A stretch of DNA of 64,000 nt, from NCBI GenBank assembly GCA_963556255.1, contig OY744610.1:7973529-8037528 (forward strand), written 5' to 3'. How positions within the stretch are numbered: the stretch's first letter is position 1; each line of letters starts with the position of its first letter. The notes under the pieces are model-generated. The model ran no database searches and was not told the DNA's origin. It saw only the letters and a program-made list of their open reading frames with translations. The position numbers and the translations under genes are program-made. The stretch comes from Allolobophora icterica (lineage: Eukaryota; Annelida; Clitellata; Crassiclitellata; Lumbricidae). Shown one piece after another: positions 46,101-54,928 of this stretch.

Positions 46101-47125
46101 CAGCTCAACCACTCCTCTTTTTCTTGGGCCAAGATATAATCTAAACAAGCCTTCGACAAGGACTCCTTAAGCCGATCCGCAACCAATAAACTTACAAGTT
46201 TATCAAACTCATCAGTTATCTTTCTACTTTTCAAATAATACATAAGAGCCACACGCAATTTGGATGAATAGATCGTAAATGATTCGTCCGATGCTTTGTG
46301 CAACGACCAAAATCGGGCTCTAAGATTTGAAGGGCTTATCTTAAACTCCCTTAGCAAAAACTCCTTCAGGAATTTGTAGTCATGGAGCTGTGCCTCAGTA
46401 AGGCGCATGGTTAATGCCTTAGCTCTTTCACTTAAAATGGCTAGCAATAATTTTGCTCTAACATCTTCATCCACCTCATACACATTAAACAAACCATCCA
46501 AGTGATCAAAGAAACCTGGAATTTCTATAGGGTCGGAAGGAAATTTCCAAAGAATATTCTTGAGGGCATCACTATAACGCTTAGTACGACTTGCTAAAGA
46601 ATCTCTAACATTTCGTTCTTCCTGCTTTTCCTTCCTCTCCCTTTCTTCTTTCTCTTTCCGTTCCTTCTTTTCTCTTCCTTCTTTCTCTTTCCTTTCCTTC
46701 TTTTCTTCCTCTCTCCTCTTTTCCTCCCTTTCTTCCTTCTCCTTCCGTTCCTCCCTTTCTCTTTCTTCCTTCTCCCTTTGTTCTTTCTTTTCTTCCTCTC
46801 TCCTCTTTTCCTCCCTTTCTTCCTTCTCCTTCCGTTCCTCCCTTTCTCTTTCTTCCTTCTCCTTCCGTTCCTCCCTTTCTCTTTCTTCCTTCTCCTTCCG
46901 TTCCTCCCTTTCTCTTTCTTCCTTCTCCTTCCATTCCTCCCTTTCTCTTTCTTCCTTCTCCTTCCGTTCCTCCCTTTGTTCTTCATATTTACGGATTTCG
47001 AACTCCAGACGGCGCTTCTGCAGCTCGTAATCCACTCCTGTTGGAGATATTGGACTACCCTTAATTCCTCTTCCTCTTTTCCAATCTCCATGGCCCATTC
47101 TTCCATTAATTGATTTCGATCCCAT
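43109..47125 (-). CDS. Gmr1-like gag-protease-integrase-RT polyprotein
   Basis: A 1338-codon open frame. In order: a highly charged Glu/Arg/Lys helix (about residues 45-170, 10-residue EREERKEKEE repeats); a capsid-like region (to about 400); one CCHC zinc knuckle CFLCHQKGHRARECQTK; an aspartic protease with ALSDSGAEI; an integrase HHCC zinc domain (HMAF ... CASCQICQL); a DDE core (NMDCIGPM, ISSDCGTNF, EAAGLVERCNQ); a GPY-like tail (WQGPATVV); then RT (LAIDYRHVNKYS, ISVFDAKSGYWQIP, FGLKSASNTF). The frame ends 8 residues after the RT break. The ATG at 47125 is probably not the real start; a better gag start lies at 47232 in another frame. Confidence 0.9.
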   Translation of the reverse strand: MGSKSINGRMGHGDWKRGRGIKGSPISPTGVDYELQKRRLEFEIRKYEEQREERKEKEEREREEWKEKEEREREERKEKEEREREERKEKEEREREERKEKEEREEKRREEEKKEQREKEEREREERKEKEEREEKRREEEKKERKEKEGREKKERKEKEERERKEKQEERNVRDSLASRTKRYSDALKNILWKFPSDPIEIPGFFDHLDGLFNVYEVDEDVRAKLLLAILSERAKALTMRLTEAQLHDYKFLKEFLLREFKISPSNLRARFWSLHKASDESFTIYSSKLRVALMYYLKSRKITDEFDKLVSLLVADRLKESLSKACLDYILAQEKEEWLSCEDIANAADIYVASHDGGNDLVCRSHPTPKYNNWMRGQPHVQVNNQTAQPKSPKPEIRGEAKIGARVSQEEAKVKGLCFLCHQKGHRARECQTKPSSKKVSTCISGNPTEEVTDLFVEKVNVLHEIPEQVKQGNLLDNSKPIGLETTVRVYENSIDGLHERSYINVQIEDLPSQPALSDSGAEICCIDKKLIESLNLPVIKRINIIGFQGEGCKADVVYLQMKLANSMEGTTNIAPSLCVMFAAVPELNERVILTPHVVDLLRDSSQYVVMVAGVDRCVQINKGAEEDNLEVNIEKSNSNESLPSEVNEYSQEQLVDDSDNFLDVESTEFKSDEGVANNDTLLREQQNCHNLISCWQQARQNKNNFFIDNNLLYHKGEIMGHKVNQLCLPEDRIEVVLRVAHDAPCAGHMAFKATRARIKLNFWFPRMDERIREYCASCQICQLRTPVKVADRVPITPIPRADELCFNHLNMDCIGPMVVTGESNKSKPQYNYALVLVDKFSRWPMAYPLRSLNAKGVCEALLQVFTTFSIPRIISSDCGTNFTSRLTKEFLRRMGCSPRFNTPGHPEAAGLVERCNQSLKTMIFKLAQSDPRGWHQLLPFVLWSLREKPSGTTHISPFTMVYGTLPRGPLSVLKESWAGERKVPLNLGKSPEEYLQSLKENLEFAKVYADYYSDIETKRYADYYNLRSTDRKYEVGDKVAVLAPDFGSSKFYSRWQGPATVVKVKSQYSYIVEIEGKQRHLHANKIKRYHERLEQAMINNCSVIVDQDEEFGIVEVVDQEEREQISPSKRIDPLIIAHLSQEEQKQLFEILDRHTAVFVDKPGYCPVLEHEIKITHDFTPKRLRAYKVPELLKPEVQRQIEEMLALDIIRPSKSEMASPVVCVLKGPKGQNGVRLAIDYRHVNKYSLGDCYPTPDIADVLQKVGRAKFISVFDAKSGYWQIPVRKEHRWLTAFVCDAGLFEFTRMPFGLKSASNTFIRAMTQVFTSSAKFYRTIRR
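46620..46990 (-). repeat. 30-bp coding minisatellite in gag (EREERKEKEE)n
   Basis: The minus strand is almost pure purine for about 370 nt and codes a 10-residue charged repeat. It should form a long single alpha helix. All three frames stay open, which explains the RNGRRRKKEK-type overlapping frame. Confidence 0.85.
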
Positions 47126-47232
47126 GACATAACATCATCTTCGTCCCTTCCTGCCTTCATAAGATACACCCTAAGGCGCTCAGACGACATTTTGCGAATA
47201 TTCGCTTGCATCTCTGTTGTCAACGCTTCCAT
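47050..47232 (-). CDS. Gmr1-like gag N-terminus, other frame
   Basis: Begins MEALTTEMQANIRKMSSERL and ends the recognisable part with EEWAMEIGKEEEELRVVQ. It then shifts into the long frame near 47050, where VDYELQKRRLEFEIRK continues the coiled coil. A shift equal to one missing base is needed. Beyond this the original frame reads into low-complexity sequence to 46594. Either a mutation, an assembly error or a programmed event; I see no classic slippery heptamer. Confidence 0.7.
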
Positions 47233-47735
47233 TTTTACAAACAGTCAGTCAACAACAATCAACAACAACAAAAACAGACACCACGCGGCAAACCCGCCAC
47301 ACAAAAGGAAAATTCCACAACCCAAAGTGCAACTATTCAGTATCCAAAGAAGTACACTCGCCAAGTACGCAAAAACTATACAAGCTCACGCAAGTCTGGC
47401 CTCGATCACAACAATGGATCAAATTTCAAGAAATAATCAGCAGATATTGAAAGAGAAATAATGGCTGCCTCCCACTTGGCTGCAACTCCACTCTCTTTTC
47501 TCCTTCTCAGCCACGACAACACCTAGGATCTTACCCGTATGTTGACTGCTGTCTTCTGCTGTCTCAGCCGAACGACGCACTTCGTCCGTCCGACTGTCGT
47601 ATGCCGATTCACCCGTCTCCCACGGTAGAAAGGCGTCTCGATCCGCTCGCTGTCTGGAACAGACCGTCTCTTGATCCTCCGGGTTGACTCCTTCCTCCGC
47701 CGGCTCGCGTCTTCTTCACCGGATCCAACACCGAT

Positions 47736-47754
47736 GATCCCGCTTCTGACACCA
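47736..47754 (-). promoter_or_regulatory. Primer binding site, tRNA-Leu type
   Basis: TGGTGTCAGAAGCGGGATC on the minus strand, four bases inside the 5' LTR; complementary to a 3' tRNA end of the leucine type (...TTCTGACACCA). Confidence 0.8.
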
Positions 47755-47758
47755 ATAA

Positions 47759-48190
47759 TGTCGCGGTCGACTCCTTCGATCGCAACGACGAACCAACGAA
47801 GGAACTATTAAAAGATCTTTATTTAAAAATAAAGTCGATTAAGTGTAGAGTAAGTCAACTCGTCTATCAAATATCACAATCGTAGACAGCACACAGGTTG
47901 GCTGGTCTCGATTGAACGTTATACGATCAATGTTTCAACGTTTACAAATCTTCGTCAAAAGGCCCTTAATGTACAGCAGGTCTATCTTATATAAGGTTCT
48001 CCGGGATTCCAGAACGTTCTGTGACGTCACTGTACTTTTCCCTGGAAAGTCCTACTGAACACGTATATCCTTGTTGCATGCACCGAATTAATGTTGACAG
48101 CTTGCTGCAGAAATTTCCGTGCGTTGTAAACAAGCTTGTTGACGCGTCGGTTTTCTTCCCTTGATGCATGCACCCGCGTAGACCACGACA
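47759..48190 (-). repeat. LTR (5' LTR of the minus-strand element)
   Basis: 432 bp, identical to 41689-42120 as far as I can read. Followed by GCTTT, the right target duplication. Confidence 0.95.
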
Positions 48191-48195
48191 GCTTT

Positions 48196-49825
48196 ATTCG
48201 AATGTGTTGTCGGTTTGTGCGAAGTTAAAATGATCAGACAACAATATTTACGTAAACCCACCATGAATCATCAGGAAGAACTCAATATAGGTATAAAATT
48301 ATTGTTCCTTTTACGAGACTCACACATGACCCATTTTGACACTTCAACGTCACAAATCACAAGACCACACAAACAGACTCTCATTGTATAAATATCAAAC
48401 TGCATCTTTGTATTTCATACAATTGCTAAAGTCAACATAGTTCCTCGTTTGAAACAACACACGCAACAACGCTTCTGTTGTGTGAGCCTTACGGCAACAA
48501 TCCAGCGTACTATTACCACTTTGCGCTGCTGTCAGACATTACCCCGTGTTTTGCAGCTTTTAAGTAAACAGAAACGTGAGTTATTCTGGCTAATGGGGTC
48601 TCCACAGAAAGGCTTCTTTCACAGTTTGGCTCGTAAAACCTTCAGACAATGCTTTATCGACTGACATAGGCGTATCAGGCACAAACATGTTTAGATCTGC
48701 GCATGAAAAGAATTGCGTGTGGCTCGTATAGTTTGAATACATGGCATTGTACTCAACCTACTAATGTATGGCATCCGTATTTATGATGATTAAAAAATAG
48801 CGATTGATCACGAGAAAAATAGAACTTTGTTTCACTTGGTAGGAAGTCGTTCGACAAAAGAGTCGCAACCCTTTGATGGGCGTCAGCGTGGCTCAACATT
48901 TGTTTCCTATATATCTTTGGGCCAAAACAACTTTACGGGATTCTGTTTGGAGTCTATTACGTAGGAAGTGTTAAAAATAATGAATGATAGCCATAACTAA
49001 TAAACCCTGTGATTCATCTGCTAGGAAGTCGTTGGACAAAAGATACGCAACGCTTGATGGGCGTCAGCTTGGCCCAACGTTTGCTTGAAATATCTTTATG
49101 CCTACTCAGTGTTCATACCTCACGGAATTCTCTTCACTGCAATTCACGGGTTTTTACCTGTAGGACCGTGAGAAAGCAGTTAGCAAAGTTTGCACAAAAA
49201 TTGAGAAACATTGTGGCGTCCTTTTGTTCATCGCCGTTGGCATATCACGATAACAGAAAGGTGAATTTCCTATACAAAAATTTGCCTAACACTTCTGAAA
49301 TTTCCTCCATATACCACACGCCTGGTTTTTTTTCCAAAATACGAAGCCATAATTTTATTTATAAAGAAATTAATGTGAAATATTATTTAGTAACAAATAT
49401 TTGATATAGTATTTTACGTATAAATAAGGGAAATTAGAGATTTTTGTCACCAATAGGATAAGGGTGGAGTCGCTAATTTTTCTTTTTTGGGTGGGGATCC
49501 CCTTATTACCCATAGGTGTATAGTTACTCTGGGGAGAGGGATTGCCCCCTCAACAAAATCGAGAGGAGAATTTTTTAAATATTAAAATATTGTGTGTCAA
49601 TATAGACAAACTTCTTCAAAAACAGAGACAAAGAACTGAAATACTATCAGAAATTCACAAAGAAAAGATTGAAAACAAAGATTTATCTAGATCTTCAACA
49701 TCTTACAATATGAAACAGATTTCCATGTAAACGATTCGCACCCAATTCGTACGTATTACCTAACACCGGAAGCGCACATTATGTCATCGGTTTTCGCGTT
49801 CTGTCGTCAAGTTTCTCGTTGCAGT
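48196..49825. other. No gene seen; imperfect 180-bp duplication
   Basis: 48840-48995 and 49021-49160 share GGAAGTCGTTCGACAAAAG ... TTGATGGGCGTCAGC ... CAACATTTG: two tandem copies with divergence. 48229-48362 repeats 39195-39320. Short frames here show no domain. Confidence 0.5.
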
Positions 49826-49829
49826 CGTA

Positions 49830-51120
49830 ATCTCCAAACTGCTAAAGCGCAACTGGAGGGTGCAGGGTACCAGCCTATTCACGAGCGCTACGTCAAATAT
49901 CAGAGGGGGTTTCCTAGAGAGTAGTCCAAAAGAGGTCCGAGTCCGGTTTTCAGAGGTGCCAGATCAAGCGAGCTGTGAAGAAGTGTTGTTTAGGGCGAGA
50001 AGAATTGGAAGCTAGAGATCAGATGAGTCACGGTAGGAGTACTTGAAAAGGTGAGACTTCAGTTTGGAGTGGAAAGCCCTAGGGTGATATATAGAGGAAT
50101 ATGAGTCGGAGAATGGAGGACGGGTTGGAATGATGATGGAGAAACCAAAAATTTTCGGAATTCAAAGGGATAGCGTTCCAGAGTCGTGGTGCTGTGTTGG
50201 ATACAGCTCGGTTGGAGAACTTGAGATGAATTGTGACAGGGGTCGAGAAAGACTGAGATAGGAGGAGGATTGGGTGGAATGGGTTGCCTGTATGGTGAAG
50301 AGATCACGGAAGTACATGGGATGGGACTATAGTAGAGAGTTGTAGGTTAGTGATAGGGCTATGAAGTGGATTCGCTCTGGTATTTTTAGCCAATAGAGTG
50401 ATTTGAGGATGGTAGTGATATGATGATGTTTGGGCGTTCTAGTGACAGCTCTGGGTAGTGAGTTTTAGATAAGTTGGAGACGCTTGACTTGGGTGGATTC
50501 AAGGTTGAGGAAGATAGAACAGTTACTGTTGTAGTGAAGCTTTGAATAAACAATGGAGGTAGCAATGTTGGAAGCAGTTTTATGGTCGAGCATGGGTCGG
50601 ATGCGTCGAAGGTCACGAATCTGCCTGAAGTAGGAGTGCGAGAGGTTGGAAATTTGGTTAGCGAAGGAGAGTTGTGGATGAAATTAATACCAAGATTGCG
50701 GAATGTCCGAGGTGAAGGTAACAGACGAGAGTTAGTCGATAGGTGTATGGAAGGGTCATGAATTTTCTTGATATGATCAGGAAGGCCTAGGATGGAGAAT
50801 TCTGTTTTCGAAGGGTTATGGCAAAGGAGATTGGACGACATTCACTGTGAGATTAGGCTAATCACGTTGAGTAATTGTGTGATGCAGGTGGAGAAAGAGC
50901 TTGGAGAGTACAATATGTATAGTTGGGTGTCGTCTGCGTACAGTTGGTGATCAACAGAGGAGGGTTTTGTTAGATGGCTTAAAGGTGTGGTATATACAGG
51001 ATGAAGAGGAGTGGAACAAGGGACACCACAGGAGAGGGAGGGGTTGCGAGCAGTGGCTGGATGCTATAGCAGCGAAGGATCGGGAAGACAAAGTAGAGCA
51101 GTGCCAGAGACGCCAAACAA
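49830..51120 (-). mobile_element. L2-like LINE fragment, copy B
   Basis: On the minus strand broken frames give PLLFILYIP (end of motif B), QLYADDTQLYI (motif C) and HNPSKTEFSILGLPDHIKK, then RT thumb pieces and the same 3' end as copy A (32085-33450). Many stops: an old copy. It serves as the empty site for the SINE in copy A. Confidence 0.75.
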
Positions 51121-51129
51121 ATTAAACAA

Positions 51130-51450
51130 GTTTGTTTTATTAAGAGTTACCAGTCAATCATGTCAATCACTTTATTTCCTGTCCGGCTGATTAACTGATG
51201 AATTTGGTCCGGAAGCTGCGTTTAACGAGGGTCGGATGAATTGCAATGATGAGTCAAGTCTAGCTCTGAGCCTATGAGACTCGTCGATTGTCCAGACCCC
51301 ATATCCCCCAATTTTTTGGACAAGTTTACGCCAGTAATTTCACCCTAATGTTATGGTGACAGGAATCTAGGATTTACGCTTAAGTAGGCCTATGTAGGAA
51401 ATAGGCCTGATGTCTAAATAACAGGTCAATATGTATCTTTTACTCTTGCA
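51130..51450. other. No gene seen
   Basis: Unassigned AT-rich sequence between LINE copy B and the tandem repeat. Confidence 0.5.
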
Positions 51451-51451
51451 C

Positions 51452-51688
51452 ATTGATAACCTGATGAGAAAAGCGCCGAAAATTCGATGAACAGTCTTTC
51501 CACGTCATACTGTGGCCTGCTAAGCTAGACGAAAAAATGAGGTTGAAAACCTGATGAGAAAATTGTCGAAAATTCAATAAACAGCCTTTCAACGTCATAC
51601 TGTGACCTGCTAAGCTAAACGAAAAATTGATAACCTGATGAGAAAGTTGTCAAAACTTCGATAAACAGTCTTTGCACGTCATACTTCA
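51452..51688. repeat. About 93-bp tandem repeat, 2.5 copies
   Basis: Units start TTGATAACCTGATGAGAAA and contain CAGTCTTTCCACGTCATACT and CCTGCTAAGCTA. Copies differ by several substitutions. Confidence 0.85.
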
Positions 51689-51910
51689 AAATGTACCTAG
51701 GAGCTTCTGTCGTGGAACACACTGAGATACTGTCAATCTGTCATGTGGGAATGTCGGAGAATGAGCGCAGCCGGTTTAAGGCGGAGTTTGTTGAACAGAT
51801 GCAACGTTTGTTCATGTCGACATGTTTTCAATTGTACGAACAACGAGCTGAACAACAAGTTTATGTATATATGTATGTATGTATAAGTATATATAAGTAT
51901 ATATATGTAT

Positions 51911-53835
51911 TAGGGTGGTCCTTAGAGTAATAGTAAAAAAAAATTTGAAATGTTCAGCTCCCACCCTTTTAAAGTGTTCCTTTGGGCAAAAATAGTGTTT
52001 GCCTAAAATATTTCTTTAATCAGACAATGTTGTGAGGTCTCCCAACTTGTATTATGATCGTGCTAAATGAAATATGAACATCGATTATTCCGAAAAGAGT
52101 ACTTGTAGGTAATAACAATGCAGTAAAATAGACAAATAATTTGCAATAGTTCAGTGTTCAAATTAACATTGTAATGTTATAGAAAACGTTTATTCGTTAA
52201 ACAGTTTTTTCCAACAGGGTGAACTTTAGACAATCCGGGTAGCGACGTCGATGATCAGCCACGACTTGGAGCAGGAACTGGAATTGGTCCTCATCATGGG
52301 TTATGAGTTTGTTCAACTTCTGCACAAGGATTACACCTCGTTTAGCATTGTTATTTCTGACAAGAAGCTCGACTATTGCTGTGCCTTGCCTGTAATCATC
52401 TCTGTCCGCCCATGTTTCAGGGTCCAAACATAAGAAATCGGAACCAATGTGCAGGCTGCTAAGAAGATCACAAGTGCTTGGAGTTACAAAGTCCTCCAAG
52501 TTGTGCTATGAGGCCTTGCTTGGTCCTAATTTGATTCGTTTTGAACCAAGTGGAACAGATTGCTTGGACTGTAATGCCGTCGCCATTTTTCGTTTCGTCT
52601 CGCACGACACTTTGGGATCTAAATATTCTGACAGGTGTCACAAGTGGTGCTCAAGCTTCTTGCACGTAGCAGTTGCAATTTTGTCATCATACTGCCTGTA
52701 ACTGTAGAGATCCTGAAGCAGTTGAAGGTCATTGCGAGGAATACTGGCAGCTAGTGGTGCTGTAAACCAGGCTTTCAGCTATATGACGACAGCAAAGACA
52801 CACATCTTACGGAGGCCTTTCTCTTCAAATGCTGGAAGCTTAAATTGTGATCGGAACATCCAGACTTTTAGTGAGTATATTACTTTCGACATCCACCTCA
52901 CATGGTGCATCGCACCTGGTGCCATGAAGTTGATTCCACGTGCGGTTGAACCTCTGAGAAAGATGATCGACAGCTCGATGAATTCACGGTAATCATCTCG
53001 CACGGATTCATGAAGCAACTGGTTTTGAGCAAATTCCAGTATTTCCTCTTTCAGTGTGTCATGGATTTCATCTTGTTCTGTACCTGTCTGATACTTTGTC
53101 TAATCAATAAAGGGCCACGCTTGCTGAAATCTTTTAAACAGCAGAACCTCTGGAGCCGACGAGGGGCAAGGTTTGCTGTAAATGCAGCATTGCGGCTCCT
53201 ACCAATAGCTCCATTATATAATGATTGTGGCATGCAAAGTACAGCAAGTCCTTCCCAAGCTTTAGCTCAGTTTCAACACAGGCCCTAATGTTGATGCCTG
53301 TATTTGAGCTAGTTGTGTCAAAGCACATTCGAACTACACGTTCTTGGACACCCCACTCCTCCAGTGCAAAAAAACATTTTGTTTTAAAATGTTGAATTGT
53401 TCAGTGTTCATGAAATGAAATATCACCAGAAATGTATTCAAGTTAGTGTAAATACATTACACAAATTGTTTATACAGATTGCAGTAACTTCGATGGATTA
53501 ATTATTTCACAGATTCTTAAAAATTCAAATTAATTCAATAGTTATGTTTTGAAAACAATGCTTCAAAAAGAATATTTAATTACTTGCTGGTTGATATGTT
53601 GTTACTGAACATCTGAAATGACCAAAATGTAAAAATTACAGTTTCACAAATTAGTTTTATGAAGTTTCATTCATTGAAATTTCGCTATTAAACCAATATT
53701 ATATCATGCCTGGGCTACCTCCAAACCTTATTCAAATTAAAAGAAATTTATACCTGAGCATCAAGCCATGTAACCAAACAACTCTAGAGGGTGGGAGCTC
53801 AACATTTCAACATTTCAAAAATAAGGACCACCCTA
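51911..53835. mobile_element. TA-flanked DNA transposon, TAGGGTGGTCCTTA ends
   Basis: Left end TAGGGTGGTCCTTA and right end TAAGGACCACCCTA are inverted; AGCTCCCACCCT is repeated further in on both sides. Both ends lie in TA-rich microsatellites, consistent with a TA target. It contains a decayed minus-strand transposase (52197-53340). Superfamily not fixed by eye. Confidence 0.75.
52197..53340 (-). pseudogene. Transposase-like gene of the TA-flanked element
   Basis: On the minus strand, pieces in order: RMCFDTTSSNTGINI ... LLYFACHNHYIMELL; FKRFQQAWPFID (then stop); DYREFIELSIIFLRG, INFMAPGAMHHVRWMSKVIY, LKVWMFRSQF; YLDPKVSCET; VTPSTCDLLSSLHIGSDFL; LVQKLNKLITHDEDQFQFLL; end LLEKTV then stop. 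I recall FDTT-SNTG and PGAMH-ARWM words from an animal transposase-like family without a settled name. The frame is broken by a few stops and shifts. Confidence 0.55.
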
Positions 53836-53975
<140 letters not shown>

Positions 53976-53979
53976 CAGG

Positions 53980-54864
53980 CAATCCATGACCTGCCATGAC
54001 TCTGTCGCACTTGTTGAGAATTTTCTACATGTATTTGCTCAACTGAGTATTGCATCTGAGTATTGTTCAGGCAGATTTTGACACATCGCTAACTGCTTGG
54101 GGTATAACGACGAAAAGTGTTGTCGTGGGAAACTCCATTAACCGTCGCCTTGGGTTATTATTATTCGTGCATGTAGCTATATCTACAGTTGAATCGTTTT
54201 GGATCGTTGTTTAGCTTGGACCATAAATCACGTCAGCTGTACAACTGAATAGGTGGCTGTGCTATTATTCGCCCAACAAAAAGAAAGATATGGAGCAAGA
54301 ACTTGAACGTCATCATGTTAATAAGTAAACCTCGCGTTAAGACCTGGTGTTGCAGTTACGACGCGCTCTTGATACAACTGTCAGTTTATTAAGAGCTTTG
54401 AAAAACGACGTTAACATTTAGTAAAAGAAAGGTAACAATTTTGTATCTTTTACTATACTACAGAAGAATAAGTAACAATTTATCCGAAGCCCCTGATTTT
54501 AAATAGGCCGAGATCGAAGAAGCTTAACGGACAATATTTCAAAGTCCTGTAGAGATTTCTTTAAAATGACTTGCGATGTGTTGATAAATGACGAAATATG
54601 AGAATACATTGTTATTTTGCCAGTGACTAAGAAGCTACAAAACTCGGAATTGTGCAATTGGATTTATAGGAAATTGTGCTACTTTGTTTCAGTTTGCATT
54701 TCCTTTTTCTTAGTGGAGCCAAATGAAAACTTGTCCCTTGCAAGTCTTCTACTCAGACTTTCAACTTGACTTTCTATGCTTTGTTTGTGCAGTGAAAAGA
54801 CGGAGTCGACGAAACTTGAGAGAACAGGAACTCAATCAACACGAGAGTCGGCAAGAACAGAGAA
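53980..54864. other. Upstream region of the Ig gene
   Basis: No coding frame recognised. It should hold the promoter and 5' untranslated sequence of the Ig gene; no clear TATA box at a fixed distance is seen. Confidence 0.4.
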
Positions 54865-54928
54865 ATGATTCTTAGAGTGGCGTTCAGTCTGCTGATATTC
54901 TTCTTATTGGAAGACATATCCGTAGAAG
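54865..54928 (+). CDS. Ig gene exon 1: signal peptide
   Basis: ATG in AGAAATGATT, then a hydrophobic core (VAFSLLIFFLL) and a donor GAAG|GTTTGT, phase 1. No second copy of this exon is seen before cassette B. Confidence 0.7.

Larger units (their letters stand above)
41689..48190 (-). mobile_element. Ty3/gypsy LTR retrotransposon, Gmr1-like
   Basis: Complete 6.5-kb element on the minus strand with two 432-bp LTRs, TG...CA ends, a 5-bp target duplication GCTTT (41684-41688 and 48191-48195), a tRNA-Leu-type primer binding site and a polypurine tract. The polyprotein order is gag - protease - integrase - RT - RNase H. Having integrase before RT is the mark of the Gmr1-like group, which has gypsy-type sequences in a copia-type order. 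By my reading the LTRs are identical, so the insertion is very recent. Two frame breaks, near 47050 and 43148, interrupt translation. Confidence 0.93.

Noticed and set aside
46594..46990. Overlapping basic protein RNGRRRKKEK
   Set aside because: Alternative frame of the purine-only gag repeat; the main frame has a capsid and zinc knuckle downstream.
49542..49730. Lys/Glu-rich 62-codon frame
   Set aside because: No homolog recognised, no paralog and no context; chance frame more likely.
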